DNA from: Candidatus Aminicenantota bacterium
GTDB lineage: Bacteria > Acidobacteriota > Aminicenantia > Aminicenantales > Saccharicenantaceae
Reading direction: 5' to 3'
Assembly (NCBI GenBank): GCA_022867105.1
Contig: JALHVH010000107.1
Location: 1-15,994 of the forward strand
Length of the DNA: 15,994 bases
Positions 1-8,217 of this stretch are shown in pieces. The position numbers and the translations under genes were made by a program. Below the pieces are notes generated by a model. It ran no database searches and was not told the origin of the DNA. It worked only from the letters and a program-made list of their open reading frames with translations. The stretch's first letter is position 1. Each line of letters begins with the position of its first letter.

Positions 1-851
1 CGGACCCCGACCTTAAGGGCCTGGCCGAGGGAGAGGTCGAAGAGCTCGGGAAAAGGGAGAAGGCCCTGGAGGCCGAACTCAAGCTCCTGCTCCTTCCCAA
101 GAACCCTTATGACGAGAAGAACGTCATCCTCGAGATCCGGGCCGGGGCCGGCGGGGACGAAGCGTCCCTTTTCGCCCAGGACCTGTTCCGGATGTACTCC
201 CGGTACGCCGAACACAAAGGGTGGACGTTCGAGGTCATGGACGTCAGCGTGTCTCCCATAGGGGGGATCAAAGAGGGCATCGCCGGCATCCGCGGCAAAC
301 GCGTCTATTCCTTCCTGAAGTTCGAAAGCGGGGTCCACCGCGTCCAGCGGGTCCCCAAAACGGAAGCCGGCGGCCGGATCCACACCTCGACTGCGACCGT
401 GGCCGTTCTCCCAGAGGCCGACGAGATCGACGTCCGGATCGACCCCAAGGACCTGAGGATCGAAGCGTTCGGCGCCTCAGGCCCGGGCGGCCAGAACGTC
501 AACCGGAATTACACGGCCATTCGCGTCACCCACAAACCTTCCGGGATGGTTGTCTCCTGCCAGGACGAGAAATCCCAGCACCGCAACAAGGAAAAAGCGC
601 TGAGGGTCCTCCGTTCCCGGCTCATGGACGCTGCCCGGAACGAACAGCAGCAAAGGATCGCCCGGAACCGCAGGTCCCAGGTCGGCACGGGCGAGCGGAG
701 CGAAAAGATCCGGACCTACAACTTCCCCCAGTCCAGGATCACCGACCACCGTCTGAACGAGAGTTTCCATCGGATGGAAGCGATCCTGGACGGCGAGCTG
801 GATGACATCACCGAGGCCCTCGCCCTCCATTCCCAGGAACTTGGATCCTAA
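1..851 (+). CDS. prfA: Peptide chain release factor 1, 5' end missing
   Basis: Class I release factor that reads UAA/UAG in the ribosomal A site and triggers hydrolysis of peptidyl-tRNA. The reading frame is already open at base 3, so the first roughly 75 residues lie outside the window (the family is about 360 aa; 283 codons are visible). The tripeptide anticodon is of the RF1 type, P-K-T at bases 354-362 (E. coli RF1 has PAT; RF2 would have SPF). The catalytic GGQ loop is G-P-G-G-Q-N-V at about 480-500, followed by the conserved C-Q-D-E-K-S-Q-H-R-N-K segment. The gene overlaps prmC by 50 nt, the usual prfA-prmC pairing, which suggests one transcript and coupled translation. Nothing looks broken. 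The main alternative, RF2, is excluded by the missing SPF motif. Confidence 0.97.
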   Translation, partial: DPDLKGLAEGEVEELGKREKALEAELKLLLLPKNPYDEKNVILEIRAGAGGDEASLFAQDLFRMYSRYAEHKGWTFEVMDVSVSPIGGIKEGIAGIRGKRVYSFLKFESGVHRVQRVPKTEAGGRIHTSTATVAVLPEADEIDVRIDPKDLRIEAFGASGPGGQNVNRNYTAIRVTHKPSGMVVSCQDEKSQHRNKEKALRVLRSRLMDAARNEQQQRIARNRRSQVGTGERSEKIRTYNFPQSRITDHRLNESFHRMEAILDGELDDITEALALHSQELGS

Positions 852-1707
852 GACCCTTCGACAGCTCTTCAACGAAGGCACGAGACTGCTCGGGGGAGTC
901 TCGTATCCGGCGCTCGAAGCCAGGGTCCTCCTCCTCCATGCGGCGTCGCTCGAAGAGAAGGAGTTCTATTCCAATCCCGGTGCCCGGCCTTCCGGCAAGG
1001 TCGAGGGCAGGTTTCTGAGCCTCATCGGGAGGCGCCTGGCTGGACATCCGTTGGACCACCTGACCGGCAGGAAGGAATTCTGGTCCCTGCCGTTCAAGGT
1101 CGGACCGGGGGTCCTCGTTCCCAGGCCCGAGACCGAGCTCGTGGTCGAAAAGACCATCGAGTTGGCCGCCGGCCGAAGGCTGTCCATCCTGGACGTCGGG
1201 ACCGGGAGCGGCAATATCGCGATCGCCCTGTCCCGGGAGCTTCCCCTGGCCCGGATCACCGCCGTGGACATCTCCGCCCGGGCCCTGAAGATCGCCCGCG
1301 CGAACGCGGCCGTCCTCGGCGCCGCGGGCGTCCGGTTCGTGCGAAGCGACCTTTTCTCCGCTTTCAGGAAGGCGCGGCCGTTGTTCGACGTCATCGTGTC
1401 CAACCCCCCTTATGTCTCCCAGAGAGAATGGACGGGGCTCGCAGCTGAGGTCCGTGACCATGAACCGAAGCGGGCCCTCGTAGGCGGGGACAGGGGGACA
1501 GAGTTCATCGGGAAGCTCATCAGGCTGGCGCACGGTTACTTGAGGTCGGGAGGCCGGATCGTCATGGAGATCGGAGCGGGCCAGAAGGACGATGTCCGGA
1601 CGCTGTTTGGAGACGGCTGGGATGAGATCGAGTTCGCCCGCGATCTGGCCGGGGCCCCGCGGGTCGTTTCCGCCCGCAAGCGCCGCGTCCGCCCTACGTC
1701 TTCGTGA
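802..1707 (+). CDS. prmC: Release factor glutamine N5-methyltransferase PrmC (HemK)
   Basis: SAM-dependent enzyme that methylates the glutamine of the GGQ motif in release factors; its substrate gene prfA lies directly upstream. The 301-aa product has the N-terminal helical substrate-binding region (L-L-G-G-V-S-Y-P-A-L-E-A-R near residues 30-42). A Rossmann methyltransferase domain follows, with the SAM loop D-V-G-T-G-S-G-N (about residue 132 on) and the diagnostic N-P-P-Y motif (encoded near 1402-1413) that positions the target glutamine. The ATG at 802 has GGCGAG 4-5 nt upstream. An in-frame TTG at 841 is an alternative start that would drop 13 residues not typical of the family, but its AGGA is only 2 nt away. 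The 3' end overlaps the convergent HD-GYP gene by 14 nt. Confidence 0.95.
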   Translation: MTSPRPSPSIPRNLDPKTLRQLFNEGTRLLGGVSYPALEARVLLLHAASLEEKEFYSNPGARPSGKVEGRFLSLIGRRLAGHPLDHLTGRKEFWSLPFKVGPGVLVPRPETELVVEKTIELAAGRRLSILDVGTGSGNIAIALSRELPLARITAVDISARALKIARANAAVLGAAGVRFVRSDLFSAFRKARPLFDVIVSNPPYVSQREWTGLAAEVRDHEPKRALVGGDRGTEFIGKLIRLAHGYLRSGGRIVMEIGAGQKDDVRTLFGDGWDEIEFARDLAGAPRVVSARKRRVRPTSS

Positions 1708-2791
1708 CCAGGCTGTGGTATTCCATGATGGAAGGCAGGAGCCGGGTCGTCTCGTAGCGGATCTTCTCCCACCTTTCGAGGGGGAGTTTGCCGAACGCGT
1801 CGACCACCAGGGGATCGAATTGCGTGCCCGCGTGCTCCCGGATCTCTTGCCCGGCGGCCTCGAAGTCGCGCTCCCTGCGGTAAGGGCGATGGGACGTGAT
1901 GGCATCCAGGGCGTCGGCCAGGGCGAAAACACGGGCCTCCAGCGGGATCTCCTTTTTCTTCAGACCCTCGGGATAGCCCGTCCCGTCGTACTTCTCGTGA
2001 TGGTACAGGATGATGTTCCCGGCTTCTTTGACCAGCTTGATCTCCTTGACGAGTCCGTAGCCGAGGGCCGGATGGAGCCGGATCTTCTCCCATTCCCGGG
2101 CGGTGAGCTGGCCCGGATTCTTGAGGATGGAGTCCGGGATGGCGATCTTGCCCACATCGTGGAGAAGGGCTCCCTTGCGGATATTGTCCAGGACCCGTTT
2201 GTCCTCGATCCCCAGGATCCCGGCCAGGACCCGGCTGTACTTGTCGACGGTCTGAGAATGCCCGAACGTCTCGACGTCCCTGAGGTCGAGGGCGGTCATC
2301 AGGTTCTCTAACGTCGAGTCAAAGATCTCTTCGAGCTCGATGGTTTTGCGGACCTTCCTGGAATGCTCCAGCTTCAGCTTCGTCAGGCTCTTCATGTAAG
2401 ACTCGTTCTCGAGGGCGAGCTGTTTCCTGGCGAGACCGTTCCGGACGGCCGAGTAGATCCCCGCGAAATTGTCGGGGCTCGAGACCTGATCGATGAGGCC
2501 TTCCTGGAGGAGGGAGATCAGGGAACGCGGCTCCACCGCGTTGGAGAGCATGACGACGGGAAAGCAGGGGTCCGCTTTCTTAAGGTCCCTCAGGAACGCG
2601 ATCTCCTGGTCCCTGCGTCCGGACGCCGGAAGGATGAGAAGGGAGAACCGGGCGCGGGAGCCCGTGAGGGATGGCGGTTTCGGGCAGGCGGCGAACCTTT
2701 CGATCTCCAGGTCCAGGCCCGAGAGGAAAGAGACCAGGCTTCGAGTGCGGCTGTCGTCTCCGCCCACGATCAGGATCCTGTGGTTCTTCAT
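1694..2791 (-). CDS. HD-GYP c-di-GMP phosphodiesterase with degenerate receiver domain
   Basis: Predicted cytoplasmic enzyme that degrades cyclic di-GMP. Residues about 4-120 look like a response-regulator receiver fold (I-L-I-V-G-G-D-D start with the acidic pair D12-D13). The strand where the phosphoacceptor aspartate should sit reads L-L-I-L-P-A-S-G (51-58) with no Asp, and the usual Lys near 104 is Ser, so normal phosphorylation is unlikely. A helical linker (125-160) leads to the HD-GYP domain: H178, the H211-D212 pair followed by V-G-K, H240, H264-H265-E-K-Y-D-G-T-G-Y-P (264-274) and D293. All metal and GYP residues I can place are present, so catalysis is probably intact. The start is supported by GAGGGAG upstream. 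The gene is transcribed divergently from the coiled-coil gene and sits one gene from a diguanylate cyclase. Confidence 0.9.
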   Translation of the reverse strand: MKNHRILIVGGDDSRTRSLVSFLSGLDLEIERFAACPKPPSLTGSRARFSLLILPASGRRDQEIAFLRDLKKADPCFPVVMLSNAVEPRSLISLLQEGLIDQVSSPDNFAGIYSAVRNGLARKQLALENESYMKSLTKLKLEHSRKVRKTIELEEIFDSTLENLMTALDLRDVETFGHSQTVDKYSRVLAGILGIEDKRVLDNIRKGALLHDVGKIAIPDSILKNPGQLTAREWEKIRLHPALGYGLVKEIKLVKEAGNIILYHHEKYDGTGYPEGLKKKEIPLEARVFALADALDAITSHRPYRRERDFEAAGQEIREHAGTQFDPLVVDAFGKLPLERWEKIRYETTRLLPSIMEYHSLVTKT

Positions 2792-2846
2792 CGCGGCATC
2801 TCCCTCACGTCTTTCTTGATATCACAAGCGCTTCCTTGTCTGTACT

Positions 2847-2876
2847 CTTATACATTAATTCGGCGGGCCGTTTCAA
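2847..2876 (-). promoter_or_regulatory. Predicted sigma70 promoter for the HD-GYP gene
   Basis: On the minus strand a -35 TTGAAA (2871-2876), an 18-nt spacer and a -10 TATAAG (2847-2852) each match consensus at 5 of 6 positions. Transcription would begin near 2840 and give a leader of about 50 nt before the start codon at 2791. Confidence 0.6.
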
Positions 2877-2985
2877 CCCGAGATTACCGACAGACCGTGA
2901 GTCGGAATTCCGGGCATCCCCAGATGCCGGCGTCATCGCTTGAGAAGAGAGATTCCTACCGGCAATCTTGGGTTTTCAGAGAGCC

Positions 2986-3014
2986 TTGACTCGGCCGGGT
3001 CCGAATAATAATAT
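2986..3014 (+). promoter_or_regulatory. Predicted sigma70 promoter for the coiled-coil gene
   Basis: A -35 TTGACT (2986-2991), an exact 17-nt spacer and a -10 TAATAT (3009-3014), followed by the RBS AAGGAGA (3028-3034) and ATG at 3041. It lies in the 249-bp gap 2792-3040. That gap also holds the divergent promoter for the HD-GYP gene and a small hairpin (stem GGCATC/GATGCC, 2913-2928) between the two promoters. I see no gene in the gap. Confidence 0.7.
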
Positions 3015-3040
3015 ATCCCGTAGGGCCAAGGAGATATCGC

Positions 3041-4252
3041 ATGTCTGAGACTCAGAAGACGATCGGGGAATCTGCCTCCGTCATCCAGGAGATCGAGCTG
3101 CAGCTGGAGACGCTCCTGTCCAGAAAGAGGGAGGACATCGAGAGGGCCCTGGCCGCCGCGATCCAGAAGGAAAAGGATGCCGCCCGTATCAAGGTGGATG
3201 AGGTCGAGAAGGAATTCGTCCAGGAAAGGGAGGCTCTCGTCGAGTTCAGGACGATTGTCGCCGAGGTCGAGGCCGAGAGGAACACGATCTTGGAAGAAGT
3301 TCGTGAGCGCATCAAGCGTGCCCTCCAATTCCAGGCCGAAGTCGAGAACCTGTCCAGGCAGACCGTCGAGGAGATCAGGAAGGTTAACGATCTCCAACAG
3401 AAGCTGGAATCCCTGAGGCAGCGGACTGCGGAGCGGGCGGGATTCCTGAAGAAGGACCTGAGGGAGAGGTTCGGGATCATCACCGAAGTGCCCGATCGAG
3501 ACGAGGCCGCGGCGCCCGGCATGGACCTTGACCAGGAACTGGAGAACTTGAAGAGGATCAAGGAGCTCCTATCCACCGGGCTTCTCCGGGGCGGAGAGGA
3601 ACAGCAGCCGCTGTCGGAAGAGGGGAATCCCTGGGACCTCCGGGTCCCGGAGATCCAGGACCTCATCCAATCCGCTGTACCTCCGGAGAACACCAAGGCG
3701 GAATACTCTGTTTTGGAAGAGGGGCCCGGCCGGGAGGCAGTCCTGGGCCGGGCCGGTCCCGAGTCTGCCGCCGGGGCTCTGGATGCCCTGAGGAGGACAG
3801 AGCCGGCGAGCGGCAGCGGCGAGATCCGCTATTTTCAGAAAGGGAATAAGGTCGTCCTGGACCCCGAGCACCTGCTCGGGGCCGTTGAAAGGGCCCTCGA
3901 GGATTCCAAGAAGCTCTCGCTCAGGCTGGGCGAAACCGAATCCGCCAAGGACCGGTTCTTCATCAAACACAAGCTCATCAACGCCCAAGAGGGGCTCCGG
4001 AAGCTGGCCCTCGGAGCCATCAAGATATGTGACAAAAACCTCCCGGCGCTTCCCGGGGCGGTCCTGGACGTCCTCAACGTCAAGATCCTGAGGGACATAC
4101 TTGACCGTTTGAGCACCGACAACTGGGCGAACCCGGAGGACCTGGCGTCCTTCGAGATGGATATGAAGGCCCTCTGTGCGGCCTTCCGGAAGCGCACCGT
4201 TCCGCGCGAAAAATATTTTCGCTCGATCCTCGAGGAGCTCGAGGCCGGGTGA
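3041..4252 (+). CDS. Coiled-coil protein of unknown function
   Basis: I do not recognise a family. The 403-aa product has no signal peptide or membrane segment. Residues about 10-145 are a long, highly charged heptad-like coiled coil rich in Glu, Lys and Arg. Residues about 150-265 are an acidic, Pro/Gly-rich probably flexible linker. Residues about 270-403 form a more compact, helical C-terminal region with hydrophobic positions and ending in L-E-E-L-E-A-G. It has its own good promoter and RBS. It sits between an HD-GYP phosphodiesterase (divergent) and a GGDEF-PilZ protein (convergent), which hints at a scaffold or target role linked to c-di-GMP. That is context-based inference only. Its stop codon touches the stop codon of the cyclase gene with no base between. 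Confidence 0.8.
   Translation: MSETQKTIGESASVIQEIELQLETLLSRKREDIERALAAAIQKEKDAARIKVDEVEKEFVQEREALVEFRTIVAEVEAERNTILEEVRERIKRALQFQAEVENLSRQTVEEIRKVNDLQQKLESLRQRTAERAGFLKKDLRERFGIITEVPDRDEAAAPGMDLDQELENLKRIKELLSTGLLRGGEEQQPLSEEGNPWDLRVPEIQDLIQSAVPPENTKAEYSVLEEGPGREAVLGRAGPESAAGALDALRRTEPASGSGEIRYFQKGNKVVLDPEHLLGAVERALEDSKKLSLRLGETESAKDRFFIKHKLINAQEGLRKLALGAIKICDKNLPALPGAVLDVLNVKILRDILDRLSTDNWANPEDLASFEMDMKALCAAFRKRTVPREKYFRSILEELEAG
4206..4244. other. Two tandem short hairpins at the convergent gene junction
   Basis: Inside the last 50 bases of the coiled-coil gene are two perfect 7-bp stems with 3-nt loops: GCGAAAA/TTTTCGC (4206-4222) and CCTCGAG/CTCGAGG (4228-4244). Because the flanking genes share no intergenic space, these are the only terminator-like structures near the junction, mainly for the minus-strand cyclase. 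They may also be chance results of codon choice. Confidence 0.3.
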
Positions 4253-6274
4253 TCAGTTGTCCGTATCTTTCCCGCGGCAGGTCAGGAAGTATTCTTCGAG
4301 GCCCTTCTGTTCGTCGGGCTTCAGGTCCTTGAATCTCAAACCCGAATAGAAGTAAGGGGATTCCCCTTCGGCCTTGTCCGAATAGATGACGTCGCTCCGA
4401 AGGGCGTTGGCCTTATTCCCCAGGACAAGGACGAGGTCGATGGTTTTGGCCAGGGGCAGCCGCGTCTCGGAAAGGATCTTCGCCCCCCCGAGGCTCATGT
4501 TGACCGTTTTCGTCACGCTGAAGCCTCCATTTTCCTTGACCATAAGGACGGTGGAGGCATTGAACCTTTCATACCTTCTTTTCTCTCTGTAGGACGTTTC
4601 CCTGTAGGTCTGGATCGTCCCCCCGCCTTTTTCCTCCACCCATTCCCGGGAATAACTGCAGACCTTGTTCTTCGTCAGGACCCGTTCACCCGTTTCCCCT
4701 GGCCCCGGTTCGGAGGCCTTTTTCCCCTTGGCCTCGGCCATGGCCAAGTCCGCTTCGCCGGCCAGGAGCTTCAGGTCGCTTTTGCCGATGGGAGAGGACG
4801 CGTCCAGCCTTTTCTTGGGCAAGAGGGCGACGCCGAAGGACATCGTCAGGTTGTTTCGCGGCTGGAATTCCTGGTGCTCGAAGTAGTGCTCCTCGACGTT
4901 CTTCCGGATACGGTCTGTGAGCAGGCAGGCCTCTTCCAGGCTTTTCACCCCCGTCAGGAAGAACAAGAACTCTTCGCCGCCGTACCGGCAGAGCAGGTCT
5001 TCCTCGCGGATGGAGAGTTTCAGGACGCCGGCCAGCTCGCGGAGGAGCTTGTTCCCCGCTTCGTGGCCGTTCCGGTCGTTGTAGTTCTTGAACCAGTCCA
5101 CGTCGCCCATGACCAGCGCGTAAGCGCCTTCCTCCCGGCGGCGCTTGCTCTGGGAATTGATCTTTTGGATGACCTTCTCGAAGAAGGGGTCGGGCCTCAA
5201 CAGCCCAGTCAGGGCGTCGTATTGGATAAGGTTGAGCTTGGTCATGGAAATGCCGATGTGCTCGGATAGCCCGCGGAGGATCTCCTGGTCCTCCCTCGTG
5301 AATCCGGCACGTGTCGTCTTTCCCGCCAAAGCCTTGTTGTAGACCTCGACGACCCCGATGACCTCTTCATCATGCATGATGGGAACGCCCAGGATGCTTT
5401 TCAGGGGCGTCTTGAGGTGTTCGAGGTATCTCCTGGACAATCTCTTGTCGAAGGTGAGCTCCGTGACATTGATTTCCCTTCCGAGCCGGGCGACCGACGC
5501 GGCAAAATCCTGGGCGTCAATCGGGGCGATGAACTTGGAGAACTCGGGATGGGTCAGGAAGGCGCTGTCCCAGACCAGGGGCTTGAGGTACCTGCCCAGC
5601 ATCTCGTTTGCGTCAAGGACGTAGATGGTGGCCCCGCCCGCCTGGACGATGTCCTTGATGTCCGTGATGATGTCCAGCAGGCTGCTGGCGTCGTTTGCCG
5701 CGTAGATCTTGCGCAGGACCTTCTCGATCCTCCGGTGCTCCTTCTGGAACCAGACGTATTTCGCCTCGATGGCGATGCGCTTCTCGAGTTCCTTGATGAA
5801 GTTGTCGTTGACGAGCCCCTTGATCTCCTTGATCTCGGAGTAGACCTCCTTGACCCTGGCCTCGTTGAGTTCGAGCGCGTTCCGAGCGTCCCGGATCTCG
5901 GATTTTAGCCGGGTGTGGGCCAGCGCCCGCTCCATGACCTTGCAGAATTGGAGGTCATCGAAGACGGGTAGGGAGAAGCTGCAGGTGTCCACATAGTAAT
6001 CCGCGGGCCACTCCATGGCCCGGGACCGGAGCTTTGCTTCATCGCCTCCGGTGATGATGATCCCGGTGGTCTTCTTGAACGATCCCCCGCCGGAGGCGAA
6101 GGAGGCCAGGGAGGCGTCCATGACGGCGACCTGAACGTCGGAAGATCCCATCCGGGCGACGGATATTTCGAGGGACTCGGCAACGAGCACCGTCCCGAAA
6201 CGCCGGCACAATTTGGAAAGATAGTCGGATTCGATAGATTTAGAGTTCAGAACAAGAATCTGCCTTTGGATCAT
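4253..6274 (-). CDS. GAF-GGDEF-PilZ diguanylate cyclase-like protein with receiver-like N-terminus
   Basis: Predicted cytoplasmic synthase and sensor of a cyclic dinucleotide, 673 aa. Residues 4-120 are receiver-like (candidate phosphoacceptor D53, but the acidic pair is replaced by N10-S11 and the conserved Lys is absent). A coiled coil spans 125-185 and a GAF domain about 187-345. The GGDEF domain (350-520) has D391/D393, N399, an intact R-Y-G-G-E-E-F active site (G432-F436), and a perfect inhibitory I-site R423-x-x-D426 five residues before it. The PilZ domain (562-665) has R566-x3-R570 and N592-x-S-x-x-G597, the c-di-GMP-binding residues. Oddity: the guanine-contacting Asp of the G-H-x-x-G-D motif (PleD D344) is Asn here (N408). 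Product specificity may therefore differ. Only a weak RBS (AGGG) precedes the ATG. Confidence 0.9.
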   Translation of the reverse strand: MIQRQILVLNSKSIESDYLSKLCRRFGTVLVAESLEISVARMGSSDVQVAVMDASLASFASGGGSFKKTTGIIITGGDEAKLRSRAMEWPADYYVDTCSFSLPVFDDLQFCKVMERALAHTRLKSEIRDARNALELNEARVKEVYSEIKEIKGLVNDNFIKELEKRIAIEAKYVWFQKEHRRIEKVLRKIYAANDASSLLDIITDIKDIVQAGGATIYVLDANEMLGRYLKPLVWDSAFLTHPEFSKFIAPIDAQDFAASVARLGREINVTELTFDKRLSRRYLEHLKTPLKSILGVPIMHDEEVIGVVEVYNKALAGKTTRAGFTREDQEILRGLSEHIGISMTKLNLIQYDALTGLLRPDPFFEKVIQKINSQSKRRREEGAYALVMGDVDWFKNYNDRNGHEAGNKLLRELAGVLKLSIREEDLLCRYGGEEFLFFLTGVKSLEEACLLTDRIRKNVEEHYFEHQEFQPRNNLTMSFGVALLPKKRLDASSPIGKSDLKLLAGEADLAMAEAKGKKASEPGPGETGERVLTKNKVCSYSREWVEEKGGGTIQTYRETSYREKRRYERFNASTVLMVKENGGFSVTKTVNMSLGGAKILSETRLPLAKTIDLVLVLGNKANALRSDVIYSDKAEGESPYFYSGLRFKDLKPDEQKGLEEYFLTCRGKDTDN

Positions 6275-6529
6275 AGCCCTGAGCCGTCCGCCCCGAAGCC
6301 GGACCGAAATTGTTCCCTTGCCTTCAACACTTTAACCTTGGCTTCAGGCCGGAAGCCTGCTTAGCCAGGCATCCGGCCCCTCCAATTTCCTTTGAAATCT
6401 CAAGATCAATTTATAATATATATTCCCTGCCCGTCAACACCTTTTTTTACTCTTTTGGCATCTCTCGGGGGGATGTGATATATTTGAAAACCAGCCCGGG
6501 ACGCGTCATGGCCTTGACAGGAGGAGAAA
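6275..6529. other. Divergent intergenic region between the cyclase gene and hutU
   Basis: This 255-bp spacer holds an AT-rich block at 6405-6425 that includes TATAAT (6412-6417), usable by either strand but without a good -35. It also holds a 6-bp hairpin (GGCTTC/GAAGCC near 6340-6357) and the better hutU promoter reported separately. I see no coding region in it. Confidence 0.4.
6455..6484 (+). promoter_or_regulatory. Predicted sigma70 promoter for hutU
   Basis: TTGGCA (6455-6460), an 18-nt spacer and TATATT (6479-6484), each 5 of 6 to consensus. Transcription would begin near 6491 and give a 40-nt leader that ends in the strong RBS AGGAGGAG (6519-6526) just before ATG 6530. Confidence 0.55.
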
Positions 6530-8206
6530 ATGACCGAACGAAAGGGTCCGAAACTTCAGCCCGTCCGGGCATATCGCGGCAGCCGGCTTCACACCAAGGG
6601 TTGGTCCCAGGAAGGCGCCCTGCGGATGCTCATGAACAACCTCGATCCCGAGGTCGCGGAGAAGCCTTCCGAACTCATCGTCTACGGCGGGACGGGGAAA
6701 GCCGCCCGGACCTGGGAATGCTTTCACGCCATTGTCGGCAGCCTGAAAAAACTGGAGAACGACGAGACGCTCATCGTTCAATCCGGTAAGCCGGTGGCCG
6801 TTTTCAAGACCCACGAAGCAGCCCCCAGGGTCCTGATCGCAAACTCCCTGATCGTCCCCAAGTGGGCGACCTGGGACGAGTTCCGGAGGCTCGAAGGCCT
6901 GGGATTGACGATGTACGGCCAGATGACGGCGGGAAGCTGGATCTACATCGGGACCCAGGGCATTCTCCAGGGGACTTACGAGACCCTGGCGGCCGCAGCC
7001 CGGAAACATTTCGGAGGGACACTCCGGGGAAGGCTCGTCCTCACGGCCGGCCTAGGGGGGATGGGCGGCGCCCAGCCCTTGGCGGTCACCATGAACGAAG
7101 GCGTGGCGATCGTCGTCGAAGTGGACCCCGCGAGGATCCGGCGCCGCCTCGTTACCGGTTACGTCGACACCATGACGGACAGCCTTGATGAGGCCCTGCG
7201 ACGCGCCGAAGGGGCCATGAAGACGGGCGCCCCCCTTTCCATCGCCCTCCTCGGGAACGCGGCCGACGTCCTTCCTGAGTTCATCAAGCGGGGGATCGTT
7301 CCCGATATCTTGACCGATCAAACCTCGGCCCACGACGAATTGAATGGCTACGTTCCCGGCGGCATGGTCTACGAAGAGGCCTTGCGCCTTCGCCGGGAAG
7401 ATCCTCAGGACTACATCCGGCGCTCCTACCAGGCCATGGCGGCCCACGTCCGGGCCATGCTTGAGCTCAAGAAGCTGGGGGCCAGGACCTTCGATTATGG
7501 CAACAATATCCGGGGCCAGGCGCTGAAGGCCGGCGTCGCCGACGCTTTCGAGATTCCCGGCTTCGTCCCGGAATACATCCGGCCTCTCTTCTGCCTTGGC
7601 AAGGGGCCTTTCCGTTGGGCGGCCCTCTCCGGAACGCCGGCGGACATCTACGCCACCGACGAAGCCGTCCTCAAGCTTTTTCCGGGGGACATGGCTCTCG
7701 AGCGCTGGATCCTCAAGGCCCGGAAGCACGTCAAATTCCAGGGCCTTCCCGCCCGGATCTGCTGGCTCGGATACGGGGAGCGGGCGGAGTTCGGGGCTAT
7801 GATCAACCACATGGTCAAGAAAGGCAGGATCAGCGCGCCCATCGTTATCGGCCGGGACCATCTGGACACCGGATCGGTGGCCTCGCCGAACAGGGAGACC
7901 GAGGGCATGAGGGACGGATCGGACGCCATCGCGGACTGGCCGGTCTTGAACGCCCTGCTCAACGCCGTGAACGGCGCGTCCTGGGTCTCCGTCCATCACG
8001 GCGGCGGGGTCGGCATCGGTCTTTCTCTTCATGCCGGGATGGTCGTCGTGGCCGACGGAACGGCCGCCATGGCCAAGCGGCTGGAGAGGGTCCTGACGGG
8101 CGATCCAGGCCTGGGCGTCGTCAGGCATGCCGATGCCGGCTACGCCGAGGCCGTCAAGTTCGCAAAAGAGAAGAAGATCAAGATCCCGATGCTCGGGAAA
8201 GGCTGA
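6530..8206 (+). CDS. hutU: Urocanate hydratase
   Basis: Converts urocanate to 4-imidazolone-5-propionate, step two of histidine breakdown, in the cytoplasm with tightly bound NAD+ acting as an electrophile. The 558-aa length is typical. Visible family marks are Y-G-G-T-G-K-A-A-R (52-60), the NAD-binding loop G-L-G-G-M-G-G (174-180), a region rich in conserved residues D-Q-T-S-A-H-D (263-269), and the active-site cysteine C411 in A-R-I-C-W-L-G-Y-G-E-R, matching Cys410 of the Pseudomonas enzyme. H-H-G-G-G-V-G (489-495) is also conserved. The start is fixed by AGGAGGAG at 6519-6526. No hutH, hutI or hutG lies in the window, so it appears as a single-gene unit; the other steps must be encoded elsewhere or be absent. 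Confidence 0.97.
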   Translation: MTERKGPKLQPVRAYRGSRLHTKGWSQEGALRMLMNNLDPEVAEKPSELIVYGGTGKAARTWECFHAIVGSLKKLENDETLIVQSGKPVAVFKTHEAAPRVLIANSLIVPKWATWDEFRRLEGLGLTMYGQMTAGSWIYIGTQGILQGTYETLAAAARKHFGGTLRGRLVLTAGLGGMGGAQPLAVTMNEGVAIVVEVDPARIRRRLVTGYVDTMTDSLDEALRRAEGAMKTGAPLSIALLGNAADVLPEFIKRGIVPDILTDQTSAHDELNGYVPGGMVYEEALRLRREDPQDYIRRSYQAMAAHVRAMLELKKLGARTFDYGNNIRGQALKAGVADAFEIPGFVPEYIRPLFCLGKGPFRWAALSGTPADIYATDEAVLKLFPGDMALERWILKARKHVKFQGLPARICWLGYGERAEFGAMINHMVKKGRISAPIVIGRDHLDTGSVASPNRETEGMRDGSDAIADWPVLNALLNAVNGASWVSVHHGGGVGIGLSLHAGMVVVADGTAAMAKRLERVLTGDPGLGVVRHADAGYAEAVKFAKEKKIKIPMLGKG

Positions 8207-8217
8207 TCTGCGCGCGA

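Noticed and set aside
808..1932. Long antisense open frame opposite prmC
   Set aside because: Arg/Pro/Gly-rich shadow of a GC-rich gene; prmC and the HD-GYP gene explain the region with family motifs.
2821..2840. AAGCGCTT palindrome in the leader of the HD-GYP gene as an operator
   Set aside because: An isolated 8-bp palindrome with no repeat elsewhere in the window; too little to call.
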